From the NCBI GenBank assembly GCA_963576785.1, contig OY756149.1, positions 62,001 through 126,000 on the forward strand: a stretch of DNA of 64,000 nt, written 5' to 3'. The notes beneath the pieces are model-generated. The model was not told where the DNA came from. It was given only the letters and a program-made list of their open reading frames with translations, and did no database searches. Shown here piece by piece: positions 10,741-24,465 of the stretch (its first letter is position 1; every line of letters starts with the position of its first letter). Source of the stretch: Chlorophyllum brunneum. Its lineage: Eukaryota; Basidiomycota; Agaricomycetes; Agaricales; Agaricaceae. The position numbers and the translations under genes are program-made.

Positions 10741-13700
10741 TCACTCAAACGTCAAGCCAAGGCGAGGTTGGAATAGATTGAATTTAATTTTGTCTAAATT
10801 CTTTGTGAGAATATCGGCAGGATTTTCAGTACCTTTCACAGAGAATATTTCAATCTTCCCGTCTTCTACCAAATCACAGATGTAATGGTATTTGACGTCG
10901 ATGTGTTTTGATCGTTTTTCTGTTACTGGATTCTTGGCCCAAAATATTGAACCCTCATTATCACCGAAGAGATAAGGGGCTAATGATTGGATACCAATTT
11001 CTTCCAACAAATTGACAGTCCAAACGAGTTGTCGACTGCAATCTGACAAAGCCATATATTCGGCTTCTGTGGAAGATAATGCAACAGTTTTCTGTTTCCT
11101 ACTTAACCAAGCGATAGCTCCGCTGGCTAACAAACAGAAATATCCAGTTACAGATTTACGACTAATTGGATCACCAGCCCAATCAGAGTTGGAAAAAGCA
11201 TTCAGGTCTTGCATAGAACTTCCATTATAGGTAATTCTATATTTGCGAGTAGCATTAAGATACTTTAGCAAATGTAAGCCTGTATTGTAATGCGCTTTAG
11301 TGGGATTGGTCATATGTTGTGATAATTTGACAGTGGCGAAAGCTATGTCGGGCCGACTGCCTATCATCAGATACATAACTGATCCTACTAATTGTTGATA
11401 CCTCTTTATGAAGTCAGGTGTCGCTTTTCCTGTATTGGATTTGAAGATAAATCCATTTGGTAATGGTATTTCTTCTTTTCCAATTATATTAAATCGATCA
11501 AGAACTTTTCCTAGATAATCCATTTGGTCTAGGGTGATTGATCGGTTTATAGGATTTCGCAAAATTTTCATACCAAGAAACTCTTTGGTTGGACCAAGGT
11601 CTCAGCATTCCCATTTCTTCATAAAGAGTGCTCGCTTCTCATATAGAAGTCTAGAGCCTCTAATTCCGACGAACATTGAGTCATCTACATAGACCAGAGC
11701 TATAATAAGCTCTTTGGTTTCAGGGTCGTAGTAATAATAGACTTCAGCATCTAGTTTGGATCAGACAAATCCTAGGTCGGTCATTGACTTAGTCAATTCC
11801 TTCCACCATTGTTGTCCAGATTGCTTTAATCCATAAATGGCTCGGTTTACTTTCCAAACCAGATTACCACGACCTGTATTGAAACCTTCTGGAAGTTCCA
11901 TATAGAGTTCTTCATCCAGTTTTCCGTAGAGATAAGCAGTTTTAACATCTAAACTGAGCATCTCCCAATCGTTGAGAGCAGCGACTGCAAATATGAGTCG
12001 TGCTGTCTCATAACAGACTACTGGTGAAAATAGTTCATCGTAATCGATTCCCTCTATCTGAGAGAATCCTTTTGCTACTAGTCGAGCACGGTATCGACCA
12101 TCTGATTTGGGTGTAAAGACCCATCTATTTTTGACAGCTTTTCTTCCAGGCGGAAGTTTAGCTAAGTCATAAACATGTCTTTCTTTGAGTGAATTTAACT
12201 CTTCTAAGCACGCTTTCCACCATTTAGATTTCTCTTCTGATGGTAGTCGATTTAGATCCTTGAAAGAAATAGGAACTAATGGAGATTCGACTTTTTGAGC
12301 ACACAGATAATCGATCATCCCTACTCCTCCTTCTCTGCATAAGTCTTCTAATGTAGAAGCTTCATGCTGAGAACGTCTATCAATTATTCCAGGTTTGGAA
12401 GCCTCTGATCAAATTTGTCTAACAAGTCTACTTGTAGAACTTGTCAACTTCGACTTAGGAGGTTGGAACATCTCATAGTCCTGGAGTATTTTGGTCGGAT
12501 GCTTGGTAGAACCATAGAAGTTTCCTGGACGTTCAGGTACTTTTCTGGTTCTTTGCGGTCTCTGAGGTATTTCAGGAACCGGTATTTGATCCGAGTGACC
12601 TCGTGGTACAGAAGGACCAGCATCCTGATCATCTTTGACAGGGGTATAGGGTATGAATGGTTGTACATCCGGATCATCTCTGGGAGAAGGCGGATGGTTC
12701 GAACCTTCAGGGTGATTAGGTGGATCAGCATAAGATAATCCATCACTGTCATTGTCTTCTGGTGTTTGTGCTTCTCTTGGTGGAAAGAGAATATTTTGCA
12801 CAATACCATCCCACTCCTCCTGAACATCGGTATCGATATTCGGTGCTTTTCCCTTTCCTTTATTCTTTTTAGGTTTAGGGAAAGGAGTTGGAATTCGTCC
12901 ATGTACAGATCTATAAGTCCTTTCTTCCGGAGAACTTCCGGTAGAAGTTCGGGGAATAGGACTTGGTGGTTTATCAATAGGTAAACCAGTAGATGGATCT
13001 GGAGCATGGAAGACAATAACTTCCGAAGGTGTACTTCGAGAAGTAGAAGATGATGGTTGGTTCATCCGTTCTTCTCACTTCTTCCCAACACATTTAGGAA
13101 AGTGTTCTTCGCTGAATACGGCTGTTGGAGATGTATAGATTACATTCCCATTTAGGTGCCTCATGAAACGATAATTTTTCCTGTCTGATGTCCAACCAAG
13201 GAAAATCATGAGTTCTGACTTCGCTGTCAGTTTATTGTCTCTTATCTCTTTTGGGAGAAAGACATAAGCACCGCAGCCAAAGACTCTCTCTTTGGAGATG
13301 TCTGGAATCTTCTGATTCAACACTTCATAAGGTGTTTTCCACATGAGCCGTGATACCAGTGTTTTATTATAGATATGTATCGCATGATCTATAGAAAACT
13401 CCCACCAACCATCAGGAATACAAGCATGATGCCATATGGCTTCTGCTTTATCCATTAGAGTTCGGTTCAAGCATTCCGCTCGACCATTTTGTTGGTGTAT
13501 GTGCGGTGCACTGGTCTCATGTATAATCCCTAATGAGCGCAAATGAGATTGCAACTCGTCAGTTGCATACTCTCCTCCTCTATCAGTGCAGAGATATTTT
13601 AATTTAGTCTCATATTGAGTCTGAATTAAGGCAATGAAATTTTTCATTTCTTCTGCTGCTTCTGATTTCTTATGGAGGAAGTGAATCCATCCATGAGAGG

Positions 13701-15090
13701 AAAAGTCGTCCATTATGGTCATGACCCATTTAAATTTATGGTAAGAAAGAATCGGAAGTTCAACTAAATCCGAGTGTATTCTTTCAAATGGACGCTTTGC
13801 GCGTGTAGGGTTCTCTCTAAAGGGTTTTTGGTGTATCTTTCCCTTGGCACAACCGTCACAGACTGGCTTTTGCTCGGGAATCCGTACCGGAGTAAACCCA
13901 ATCGTATTTTTCTCAAAATGATTGAGGATATGATTAGAGGGATGTCCTAATCTCACATGTACAACTTTGTAGCCAACGATCGGATCCACAGTCATAGCTG
14001 CTTGTTCCGAATGTACAATTTTTGTGTTAACAAAATGTAAAGTAGTATTATGACTTGCTGAAGGATATGCTTGAAGAATAGCATTTCCTTCGCTATCAAC
14101 TACTACTGATTCGTTGGCATCTGTTCTAACAGTTTTGCCATCTTGGCATAACTGTCCCACTGACATTAGTCGTTCAGAGGTTCCTTTCAAAAGGAAGACT
14201 GGATATATTAATATCTGCATTGGTTGAATGCTGTCAGTCTTCCCGTTATAGACTCTATGCTTAAGCATAACTGCGCCAAGACCAACCGCATTAAGGTAGG
14301 GGCTTTGTGCTCCTACAGTCTTAATTGGGATCGAAACTTCGAGTTCTTCGAAGTTAATGAAGTCTTCCGCATAAGGGGTGTAATGGCATGATGCCCCTGA
14401 GTCTAATAACCATACGTCACTATATTCTTCTAGTGGCGTTATATTTTGATCATTGCTTCGCGATCGAGATCTAAATTGATCTGGTACTCTTAAATACTGA
14501 TCGGGCATGCGCGTGGAGAAACAAGAAAATTGAGAAGTGTTAAGACACTTCTCATTTATCAATTCGCACGTAACAACATTATTATGGGATCCTAAAGATC
14601 CTGATAGCGTGTCTATATGCCCAGCCCCCGACGTCCTTTTCCCTTGCCCTTGCCCTTCTTCTTGCGAAGATGGCCGGTCGGCATATTGGTGACAGGACTG
14701 TGTATCAGGGTTAGTAAGAGTATCTGAGATCGAGTTGATCACGTACCCAGCTCCTCCCTTCTTCTTGAAGTCGCTCCCATAGTCGGTCGACGAGAGTCCG
14801 AGTGACACCTCAGATTGAGGTGCCGAAGCAAAGGGTTCGGACTTCGGAGACTTCGGGAGAGGCCCAGAAGAGGGTCCTGCAACATTTGCAGGGTTCCTGG
14901 GGTCGCGGATGTCGTAGGCGACATCCTGAGCCGGCGCCATGAGGTCATCGACCTCCTTCTTGCTCTCAAGCCGTTTGAAGGCTTCGTCTACCAACACTGA
15001 AAGTGTGGCAGGATGCCTATCAGCGGTCTTGTTCTTCTGAGTAAGAGAGTATCTCTTACTCTGGAACCTCTCCGGGTTCAAGCGAGTCAC
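10741..15090 (-). pseudogene. pol: copia pol: protease, integrase, reverse transcriptase, RNase H, interrupted by TGA codons
   Basis: One frame runs the whole length. In order it shows a protease block (WLLDSGASCHYT), a pre-integrase zinc-binding block (H..LGHPS then CDGCAKGK) and an integrase core with HSDLVE, a DRGGEY and an NGRAE block. A Pro-rich linker follows, then the RT (WVFTPKSDGRYRARLVAKG, YVDD near 11670) and RNase H (AEYMALSDC, KHIDVKYH). TGA interrupts the frame at 13075-13077, 12409-12411, 11761-11763 and 11602-11604. In each case the frame continues with conserved sequence, and a CGA codon would fit. With four stops the polyprotein cannot be made without readthrough, so this copy is probably non-autonomous. 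Confidence 0.9.
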
Positions 15091-16657
15091 CCCGGGTGAT
15101 GGAGTCCATGCTTGGGATCTTTACCACATGATGCATAACCAAATTGAGTTTATTCCCAAATTTGGGGGAAATCAATAAGGTGTAAGGCGAATCATGAGGT
15201 AAAAGAAAAGTGAAACGGACGCGAGTCGCATTAATATTGGGGTTACTATTTTTAGTGAACCATTTGCTTACCCTCGTGTGTCCCTTACAGGTACAACCTG
15301 GGGGGTGACCAGAAGGAACCGAAGGTGCACCGGGTGGTGTCACTGATCGTCCTTTCGGGGCACGGGGGTGAGAGACCTCATGCATCCGTCGATCGTATCA
15401 ATCGAGAGCACGTTTCTTCGCCATTTGCATGGGCGAAGGACCAGTGACGCAGTCGCGCCAGGTGGTCACCTGTTGGATCCGCAGTGAGTTTTCGAGTAAG
15501 GCGGTAAAACATAAGTTTCATGCTTCAGCACGCACCTTTTTCTCAAGCTCAGCACGAGCATTCTCTCGTGCCTGCTGGACCTTCTTGGGATTAACCCAAG
15601 TAAGAGGTTTTGGTCTCTCACTCACAAGTACACGAGTGGTCGGAGGAGCGGGAGCGGGAACGGGTCGAGGCGCGTCCATGCACCTCATCAGGTCGAAGGG
15701 GGTCATCCCCGGACCAGTGAAACGACAGACCGCCGGTTCCGTGGCAGCGGCAAAGCCCGCCATGGCTTCCACCATGTGGGCCTGGGGTTTACCCTGGCGC
15801 TTCTTGGGCTTCTTCTTTTTCTTCTGGATGTTAATCCAGGTAGGAGAAGGGGGAGAAGGCTGAGGGGGCTGCCCACTCGGATTGGCAGGGTGGCGAGGAC
15901 CTCTCGCAGGCTGGGCCCTGGTATCGCCTCCAGGGTGGAAGCGGTTCCAGGGTGGTCCAGGGCGAGTCCTGGGGATATTGCCCTGAGGGCGAGTTTGGTA
16001 GTTAGCAGTGGCGGCAAAAGATGCTTGGGGGTTAGACATGTTAGGTCTTGACCCTTCACGTCTTGACCACTCAGCATTTATAGCCTGCTGAACTACCTTC
16101 CAGGTCATATCTACAACATCGTGATTATTCGCCAATGTTGTTTGGGCCACTGCATTCCAATCCGGTGGTAATGCGTTCAAAGCGATCATCGTGCCAAGAA
16201 CTTCTGGCAATTTTACCTTAGCTGTTTCTAATTGAGAAGCCATTGTTCTCAATTCAGCTAGATCCATTGCTGGATCTTGATTCCCTGAAATGCGCTTTCG
16301 CAACATTCTTTGGAGAATTGAGTACACCACGGCAGGAGAAGGTGTCCCAAAGCAGGTTTTCAAATCAGTCCAGAGGAATCCAGGAGTGTCATGCCCATGG
16401 AGTAACAGGGAATCAGGTAAGGTGCCATTAATAACAGCCAATGCCTGACCTCTCAATTGTTCTCTCCTTCTATCCTCCTCCGTTAAGGTGGTAGGATTCG
16501 CAGAAGAGAGATCCTGGTCTGTCACAGTCCATCCGGACTGGTCAGAACCAGTAACTGAAATGAGGGTTAGGGCATCCTGAAGCCTTCTAGACCAGAATGC
16601 ATAGTTCTTTGGCCCATTGAGCTTAGGTAAACCAGTGACGATATTATTAGTAGACAT
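15056..16657 (-). pseudogene. gag: copia gag (UBN2-like) with C-terminal extension beyond an internal TGA
   Basis: The frame begins at 16657 (MSTNNIVTGLPKLNGPKNYAF), a typical copia Gag N-terminus that places a substrate-binding-like W/Y block early. It encodes 379 aa up to a TGA at 15518-15520. The same frame continues past that and a second TGA near 15395, down to about 15056, where it overlaps the start of the pol frame in another phase. This suggests that Gag and Pol were originally linked by a frameshift near 15056-15090. The C-terminal half is Pro/Arg-rich with a Lys run (IQKKKKKPKKR), plausibly RNA-binding, and no CCHC knuckle was seen. Confidence 0.75.
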
Positions 16658-16817
16658 AATATCTTCGTCGAGTGTATTTCTTTCTAGAAGAAAATTCTCG
16701 TATCAGCAATGATCAAATATAAGGATAACTCTGTCAGGTAAAGCCCTATCATCCTATCTCGGTTTAGAGGAGATGATAATGGTTTAACCATCGGTAAGGC
16801 TACCGGGGCCTATAACC

Positions 16818-17389
16818 TGTTGAGGAAACGACCATAACGAGTTGTTTGCTGGGGGCAGCAGTAAATGCAGTGGGAGAGAACGTAGGGTCTACTCACTGAG
16901 ATAATAAGCTTCTATCTGATACCTGTAGTAAGGTAATTCGGATAGACAGATATTATTGATAAAGTGGTTAACGTCAGTTAAGTAGAGGTCAAAGTCAATA
17001 AGATCGATTGAGGTGTTGTACTCAAAGAGATAGGCAATGATGAAGAAGTTGTTCGATTGAACAAGATGCAGAACTTAGGTCTGCTACATGGGGTTTATAT
17101 ACATATTGTAACATAGACGAGTTATACTACATAAAATACTAGCATTGCATGGATTGTTCCTTATGACTCCTTTTAACTGCGGCGTAGTGCCTGCGGAGTA
17201 CTGCGGAACGTAGTATCTAGTCATTGGTACTATGTAGAATAATCTATCAAGTACTTATGACTCTCATCGTATGCAGAGCAACTCATAGGAAGTTACTACG
17301 GAATGAAGTTACTGGAAAGTAACGGATCAGTCTATTATTATCATAATGACTTCATAATCTATTTCTAGAATATGTCCGAAACTTCAACA
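16818..17389 (-). repeat. 5' LTR of the copia element
   Basis: This is the partner of 10134-10705. On the minus strand it is followed by GGTTATAGGCCCCGG, the likely primer-binding position. I cannot assign the priming tRNA by eye. Confidence 0.95.
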
Positions 17390-17693
17390 CATCTTTAACT
17401 AATAGAGAGGTGGATTGGATGCTTGGAATGGCACTTGGAGCTATGTGCTATGGTGCACTTGTGGTCTTTTCCATCACTTGTATTTGGCATCTTCAACGTA
17501 CTGCCAAGGCCTCGACACAAGATGTGTTTTGGACTCGGGAGAGAGCTCTCCAAATTCATACCAGCCTCATATTGATATTCAATACCGTTCTGCAAGTCAA
17601 GAACGCCCAGCAGTTTCTTAGGGCTATTTTCTACACCAACCCTGACCAAGTCACTACTTTCTATCAAAACTCTTTTGATATCTTCATTATCAT

Positions 17694-18451
17694 TGTAGAA
17701 CGAGGGTATGGGCTGGTGAGCGAATGCTTTAACGAGCATGGCCGAATCCAACAACTACTTTGCTTCCAACCAAAAGGAGTCAATTAGCGGTACAGAGCGT
17801 CGAAGATTTGAGAGGAATTGACCAGGAAATGGTCGAGAAAAACGGTGATCAAGTTTGGGTAATTAATGGAGTTGAGATAGATAAGAGATGAAGTGGCTTT
17901 GGGAATATGAGGGGATTTAGATACTCATTCGTATTTTTCTCTCTGGCTTCCCCTATCGAAGACATACTACTTATATACATACATGAATATGGCCCAGTTT
18001 TAGAAGTGTGAAAGAAATATGCCAAGGTACATTTTAATGAAGTAATCAGACCGAAAAATGGGAAGAAAAATGAAGGTAATCATCTATGGACAAGGTGTAG
18101 AACAATAGGGGACCAGGTACAAATGGATTGATAATGTTTTTATACTATAAAGGTAGGAGGGAGAAGAGAGAAGATAGGAAGAGGTTAGGCAGAATACATT
18201 ATTTATTTGGGACTTTCTCCAGATGATCATCTACGGTGTAGACCTACAATTGGACTTAAAGGGGATAGCTTACAGTTATGAAATAGAAATGGAGGAGGCA
18301 TAGAAATGGGGAAGAGGGACAGAAGACTTGACTTTGGGATGTTTATGATGATGCCCCAACCCAGTGATGGGCGCTCCGAGATTTTTGATCCGAAAAGACT
18401 CCCTTGGAGACGACGTGAGAGTTCAGCAGTAGCCAAACGTCGCTCTCCACA
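17694..18451 (-). repeat. 3' LTR of the gypsy element
   Basis: This 758-bp direct repeat of 24654-25411 starts TG and ends CA. A 69-codon open frame inside it (18227-18436, minus) recurs in every LTR copy and is simply LTR sequence. Confidence 0.95.
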
Positions 18452-18455
18452 TCTC

Positions 18456-21400
18456 CTAGGTACTTTGAATACTGACCTCCTGGTCAGTGGGCATTATAGA
18501 TGGTTGAAAAAAGCGAGCCATATGGTTGAGCTCTCTATTTTCGATGTCGAGGGGGGGGGAAAGTGGTATTGGGTCATATGTGAGCTCGTCTAGGGCTTCT
18601 GGGGTCGCGTCAGTCAATTTTGTGACTGGGATAGCTCGTAGGTCTCGTGGATAGTAGGGAACAAGTTGAAAGGCTGCAAAACGAAGTTTTGAAATTGATC
18701 CGTCAAGTTCTGTAAGGATATACGATCCTCCTGGTGTTCTTTTGAGTACCACTAATGGTCCGAAGTATCTGGGCTTGGTTTTGCTGCCTACATCATTGTC
18801 ATAGCGTGAATTTCGAACTAGGACAAGAGAACCTGGTGAGAAGTTAAAATCCTTGATTTTGTTTGAATACTTCTCATTAAAATGGCGGATGGAATCGTAT
18901 CGAGCTTTGAGAACAAGTTCCTTGACTTTTGCTAGGTCCTGGGGTCATTTCTGAAGCTGGGTGGCTCGGATTGCAATGAGGTCGGTAGTGGAAAGTGGTT
19001 TAGTGAGTGCTGGTGCCAGATATGTCGCTTCAGCCAGATCAAATGGAAGGAGGGGCTCGAGTCCATGGGCAAGGTAGTAGGGGGAGTATCCAGTCGATTT
19101 TTGGATTGAAATTCGTTCTGCCCAAAATACAGATGGAGCGACCATTGTCCAGCGATGTTCTTCCCCTCCTGCAGCCTTTACTAGTGCTTCTCTGACGTCA
19201 AAATGTCTCCGCTCTACTGGACCATTTGCTCGAGAGTTATAGGGTGATATGCGAATGTGATTGATCTTGTATCGAGCTGAAAGGAATTCCGCAGCTTGTA
19301 TGAAGGCTGGACCATTATCCGTCACTATTTCTTTGATTGCACCCCACCTACAGAGTATTTCTTCAAAAATAAATGTCCCAAGTGTTCGAGCATTCTCCAA
19401 GCGAAGCATCCTCCATTCTGGGTAGGAGGAGAGTGAACAGCGAGCATGTACAATGTACCTGTAGCCATTTGACTTGGGCATGAACATAGTATTGATATAG
19501 ACTTTTCGGAAGAGTGTGAGAGGTGTGGGGACAGTTGGGGGAATGTAGAAGTTATGCAGGAGACGTGTTTGGCATTCATGACAAGTCTTGATGAACCAGC
19601 GAACGTCTTGTTCGAGTTGGGGCCACCAAAATCGCTCAAGAAGTCGAATACGGACTGTGAATATACCCTTATGAACCATTTCATCATGAGCCTGCCGTAT
19701 GAGCTCGTATCGATGGTTTTCGGGCACCACAAGCTTGTGCTTCATCTTGGGATCCTTCCTCCAAAGTTTTCCATCTCTAACAAAAAAACCAGCTGCATAT
19801 CGAACAAATCGCTTGAAGGCATTGTCAGAAAGGTCTTGGGGTCGTCTAGGATCAATAAGGAACGCTTGGACTTGTTCCAGCTCGAGATTGCATCGTCTTG
19901 CTTTGTCTGATCGAGGAATGGTTGGAGGAGATGTTAGAGATGAGTCTGAGGGCGCGTTTGCAAGGATTTCAATGGGAGCAATGCTGGAAACATTGGAGGT
20001 GGTTATTAGACGTCCCAGGGAGTGTACTGCTGCTTGGACTGGTGCGATTTCATTCAGGATTTCGATAGCAAATGTGTTGGAGGTCCAGGTCCACCAGGAG
20101 TCCTCCAGTGAATCGTTTGGGAACGTATAGGAAAGATGTGGTTGGAAATGCGAGAGGGAGAAGCCATTGGATGTGTCTATCCACTCCTCATAATCGTCAT
20201 CAATTTCAGGGTCTTCTGGAGCTTGTGGTCGTCGTGATAGGCCATCTGGACCATGTTCTTTGCCTGGGATATGCCTGAGACGAAAGTCAAAGAGTAATAT
20301 CGCTGAAATCCAGCGATTGACGGCCGCGGATGGTTGGATATCAGGGTTATTGATCATACCCTTGATATACTTCGCATCTACCTCAACCACCAAGTTCTCT
20401 ACCCCAATAATCCAAATCCTAACATCCTTCAGTGCTTTAAACAGCCCAAATAACTCCAATTTCGCTTGTGAGTACCGAGATTCACGTTCATTGAGTGTTA
20501 TTGACCCAAATCTTGAGGGATATCGTCGATTATCATCTCCTAATTGCTGTAGGATGTAGCCAACTGCGATTTGTGAGGTATCAACACCTAGGATGACCTC
20601 GTTGTTGCTGGAGTAGTCCAAGGCCCGAATACATGGTGAGTTTCTTGCTAGATCCTTCAAGACGTTCATAGCTGCTTGTTCTTCCTCCCCAAAGCAAAAT
20701 TCTACCCCTTTCTTTGTCAGTCTAACCAGTGGTCTTGAAATAGCAGCAAAATTTCGGATAAAAATGCGGATAGTCCCCAAGGTGCCAAGGAACCCTCGTA
20801 CTTCAGTAAGGTTGGAACAGAGAGGCCAATTAACGATTTTCTGGACTCTTGAAGTGTCTGGAAGTCATCCTTCATAGGTACAAAGATGGCCAACAACCAT
20901 TGCTGAGGGCATACAGATGCAAGACTTGGGTCCTGAGAATGTTCCACCAGCATGCTTGATGCGCTGAATGATCCGGTTTGCATTCTGGAGGTGTTCCCAT
21001 ACAAATCGACGAATTTTCGGATTTTCGGGGATAGTTTCGAAGCCATCTACTGTTTCATATCGTGTTTGTGGTCCTTTGACTGGGACATCGTCAACGAAGG
21101 GTACAGCAATGTTAGGGATTTCGTCTTGAAGGAGGAATGTGAGATCTCCATGCTGGATTTGCATGGAGTTGGTGTAGCCCATAGGAATGGATGTGAGTCG
21201 AAGCGTTCCAAGAGGGGTTTGGAAAGTAGTTAGGTCGCGAGATTCTGAGGCAAGAGCACGCTGATCAAAGCCTACAAATAAATCAAATATTCCGTAGCAG
21301 CCCTGACCACCAAATGACTCAGCATATTGCTCAACAATGGGAGGAACTCCAGAGTCTTTAATGGTGACTGCATTCAGGGGTTGGAGATCATGAACGAGAC

Positions 21401-24400
21401 GGAGTGATTTCCCATCTTTCTTGAGCACACAAAACTATCGAGACTGGTAAGATGAGCTTGATGGTTCGTAAACTCCAGCCATAATCTTGGCTTTGATTAT
21501 ATCGACTACTTGATGAAAGATACCAGGTGGAATAGGAATGTTTCGGATGACCCAGGGGACATGTTCTATCATTGGGATAGTAATTGGGTCAAAGTATTCA
21601 CTTGAGAACTTCCCCTTCTCATCTTCTGTCCAGGCAAAACCGAGTTCTTGAATTTTGATGAGGTGGTGGACCAATTTCTCTTCCTCAGGCCATAAGAAGC
21701 CATCGGGGTTGATGTTCATAGATTCCATGCGGTCACTAGTATAGCGAGAGCCTGGAACAAAGTCAGGTGGGTGTGTAGGAAGGGTTGGTATTGTTTCGAG
21801 GGGGTTGCAAGGGATATGGCAGACAATTCGGGAGTTTTCAGGGAGTGTAGTGGCAACAGGTTGGCAACCTTCTTATAGGCATAGCTTGATACTTCAGATG
21901 TTCGGACATAGTGTACAAGATCAGGAATTGAAACTTCATATATTTCTCGAGGCTGGTGGATGGGATTGAATGGTGCTGAGGTGAAGACAAGAGGCGAAAT
22001 CATGGAACAGGATAGGCGAGGACCCGAAAAGGAAGGTGGCTGACATAATTGGATTGGTGGCTGTGATGACAATAGTAGGATGTCTCCTCGGTTGTGTAGG
22101 ACCGAATCATCAATATTCAAAAACCCGCACCTGGCTGGACTGCAGACCGGACTCGTACCATGGTTGGAATGGTGAGTAGTTCCTTTGTGTTTGGGTCTAA
22201 GAGTGTAATATCTGAATCCCCATTGCTGTAGTGGCGTGTTTTAGACTGGGTGAGAGTCATAAATGGACGTCCAAGAAGCATTTCGTATGGCGCATTTTCA
22301 AACACCTGGACCTGGAGATAGAAGATATTGCTGCCAATGCGAACAGGGAGGTCTCGAAGGAGTCCCAGAGTCATTTCCTTCGTCGAATTTGCAGATTCCA
22401 TCAACATGTTCTGCTCTTTTAGCAGAGGTAGGCCTAATTTCTCCCATATGTCTCGTCGAATCCCTATAATTTGCGAACCTTCATCCAGTATAGCATCTAC
22501 TATCATCTTTCCATCAAGCTCAAGAGGTATGGTGCGCAGTTCTTCAACATTATTTGCAACAATGATTGGATTAGATGGTGATGAGAGATGGTGATGAAGC
22601 AAGGATAGAGAAGGATGTTGGGTCTCGGATTGGCCTTGTTCGAGCATAGAGGATGTTGCTAGTGCTCCAGTTGGCACTTGGTGAGTAGTTACTTGCTCCT
22701 TGATATGTTTTCTGACATCCGGAGCGATGGCATAGAGTTCCCTTTGGGTGAGAGTGACTGTTCCATCTAGGCTTCGTTGTATGACCTGCTGGACTGCTTT
22801 AGGGTCTTCAATTGGTGAAGAAAATTGATACTGGGTTTGCTGCGAAGCAGGGTGGGTAGGAGAGGTGTTAGAAGGGACGGGTTTGGAGACTGGTATTGTT
22901 TGGGTAGATGGGTGAGCTGGAGGGCCAACAGGATCATTCTGGGAGGTGTTTGGAGGCCTAGGGGCTCTTCCTGCAGTGCCTGGTGAGTTCTTTGGCTTTC
23001 CTCCATTCCCAATACGTTTTCTAATCTCCTCTTGACGTTTGAGAGCTGCTAGAGCGACCGCTTCGAGCCTGACAATCTCCTCTTCATCCTGGGAGCTGGG
23101 AAAGGTGGAATATGGCATGGCTGAAGTGTTAGGAACACTGTTGTTACTTGGAGCAAGCTGGTGCAATTGAGATACCTCCAGGATGTTGGCTTGGGCATGG
23201 GTAATTGGTGGTGAGTGCAATTTATGCCAGTTATCAATCCGTTCCATCATATTTCGTCCAGGTGCAATCTGGGGGGATACTGGGGTACTGTTAGGCATAC
23301 AGATCCGGTTTGTAGTGTCCCGGATGCATAAACCTCGTCGAATATATTCATCCAACTTCGGACAGTGCCTAAACATATGATTTGGGTCTGAGCAGAACCC
23401 ACAGGGCCATCCAGTGCATCGTTGTTGAGTATTTTGCTGGGGAGGTGGTTGGTATGAAGGTTGGAATGTATTGGTACGTGGATTGGTGAGTTTTCCTGCC
23501 AAGTGATTGAGAAATGCATCTGATGTCAAGATTTGTTCAATCGAAGACATATCAAATGTTTCCCGAGGTGATGGAGTGAATGTAGCTATGGGAGCAGGTG
23601 GGATTTGAGGAGGAGGATAGAGAGAGGGTGTGGATAAGGCAAGAACATTTCCTCCTGTTTGTCCATCCAGTAGAAATCGAGCTGCTTCCTCTATGACCGA
23701 AATATCCCAAGATTCATCAAGGGGATGAAGTGGGTCCTGAAGACGAAGCTAGGTACGAAGCTGGTTGCGAAAATCAATGTGGAACCCATTGATGAAGAGT
23801 TTATTGCGCTCCCGATGTGATATCAAAAGACGGTGCAATAACCAGCCAGCTCGGGCCAAGAATTCTCGATAATAGGTCCCAAACTGGAATCGGTCTTGCA
23901 TGGGGATAGCTGCATTGTGCTCGACAAAGATTTCGAGGTCAGTTACAGTATAAAGTGAGTCATCCTCTGCTCCTGGATATATTCCCATAATTTCTCTCTT
24001 AAATCGGTCCCAATCATCTCCTGTGGCTCCTGGACGGCTTCTCCAGGCTTCATAGTCAGACTGATCAAGATAACGAAGTGTCTGAGCAATTTGTTCACGA
24101 GGTCCGATGCCACAATCTTGAGCTATTACCTCAATATCCTCGAAGAACCTCCTAAGTGAATGAGGGTTTCCATCAAACTTTGGGGCATTCCTATCATAAC
24201 GTGAAGGCATATGACGAGGCTGGTTGTATTGATTGATGATATATGGAGGGTTCGGAGGTGGATTAGGGGGGTGAGGTGGCTGTCCGAGTGGATTCGGACC
24301 AGGGAATTGAGCTGGGATAAAGCCTGGTGGATGGTTTCCTTCTCCAGGTGGGAAATGTTGAGCTTGGTAGGGGGGAAGACCAAAGACGGCTCCTGGGTTG

Positions 24401-24465
24401 TCTCCAGCTGGTTGGGGGTCATTGTTCTGAGGTACGTTTGGACCTGGCTTGTTCTGGTCAGCCAT
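18456..24465 (-). pseudogene. gag-pol: gypsy gag-pol polyprotein with four nonsense codons and one frameshift
   Basis: The start MADQNKPGPNVPQNND opens a Pro/Gly-rich Gag. A CGFCSDPNHMFRHC zinc knuckle sits near 23380. The retropepsin has DEGSQ in place of the usual D-T/S-G at about 22470-22490. The RT carries the FVDD box near 21090-21100, RNase H starts near 20620 (LGVDTSQIAVG), and the integrase HHCC zinc region (HDEMVHKGIF, then CHECQTR) is near 19560-19700 with DNGPAF downstream. The frame is stopped by TAG at 23749-23751 and 21435-21437 and by TGA at 20865-20867 and 18945-18947. It slips between about 21860 and 22117. Conserved sequence resumes after every break. All four stops are explained by single C-to-T or G-to-A changes. 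Confidence 0.9.

Larger units (their letters stand above)
10134..17389 (-). mobile_element. Full-length Ty1/copia LTR retrotransposon, 7256 bp, coding strand minus
   Basis: It is bounded by two 572-bp direct LTRs that start TGTTGA and end TCAACA on the plus strand. The 5-bp duplication CATCT flanks it at 10129-10133 and 17390-17394. The minus strand carries gag, protease, integrase, reverse transcriptase and RNase H in copia order (integrase before RT). By eye the LTRs differ at only about three positions, all transitions, so insertion is recent. The coding region nevertheless carries several in-frame TGA codons. A purine-rich tract on the minus strand (10706-10722) lies directly before the 3' LTR, as expected for second-strand priming. 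Confidence 0.95.

Noticed and set aside
11602..13077. Idea that in-frame TGA codons in the copia element are recoded or read through
   Set aside because: The gypsy element has TAG as well, ordinary genes in the window end at TGA, and CGA-to-TGA mutation explains the pattern more simply.
18227..18436. 69-aa minus-strand frame beginning MATAELSRRLQ, found three times in the window (also 25187-25396 and 40488-40697)
   Set aside because: It lies wholly inside the gypsy LTR, and its repetition follows from the LTR copies. No sign of an independent gene.
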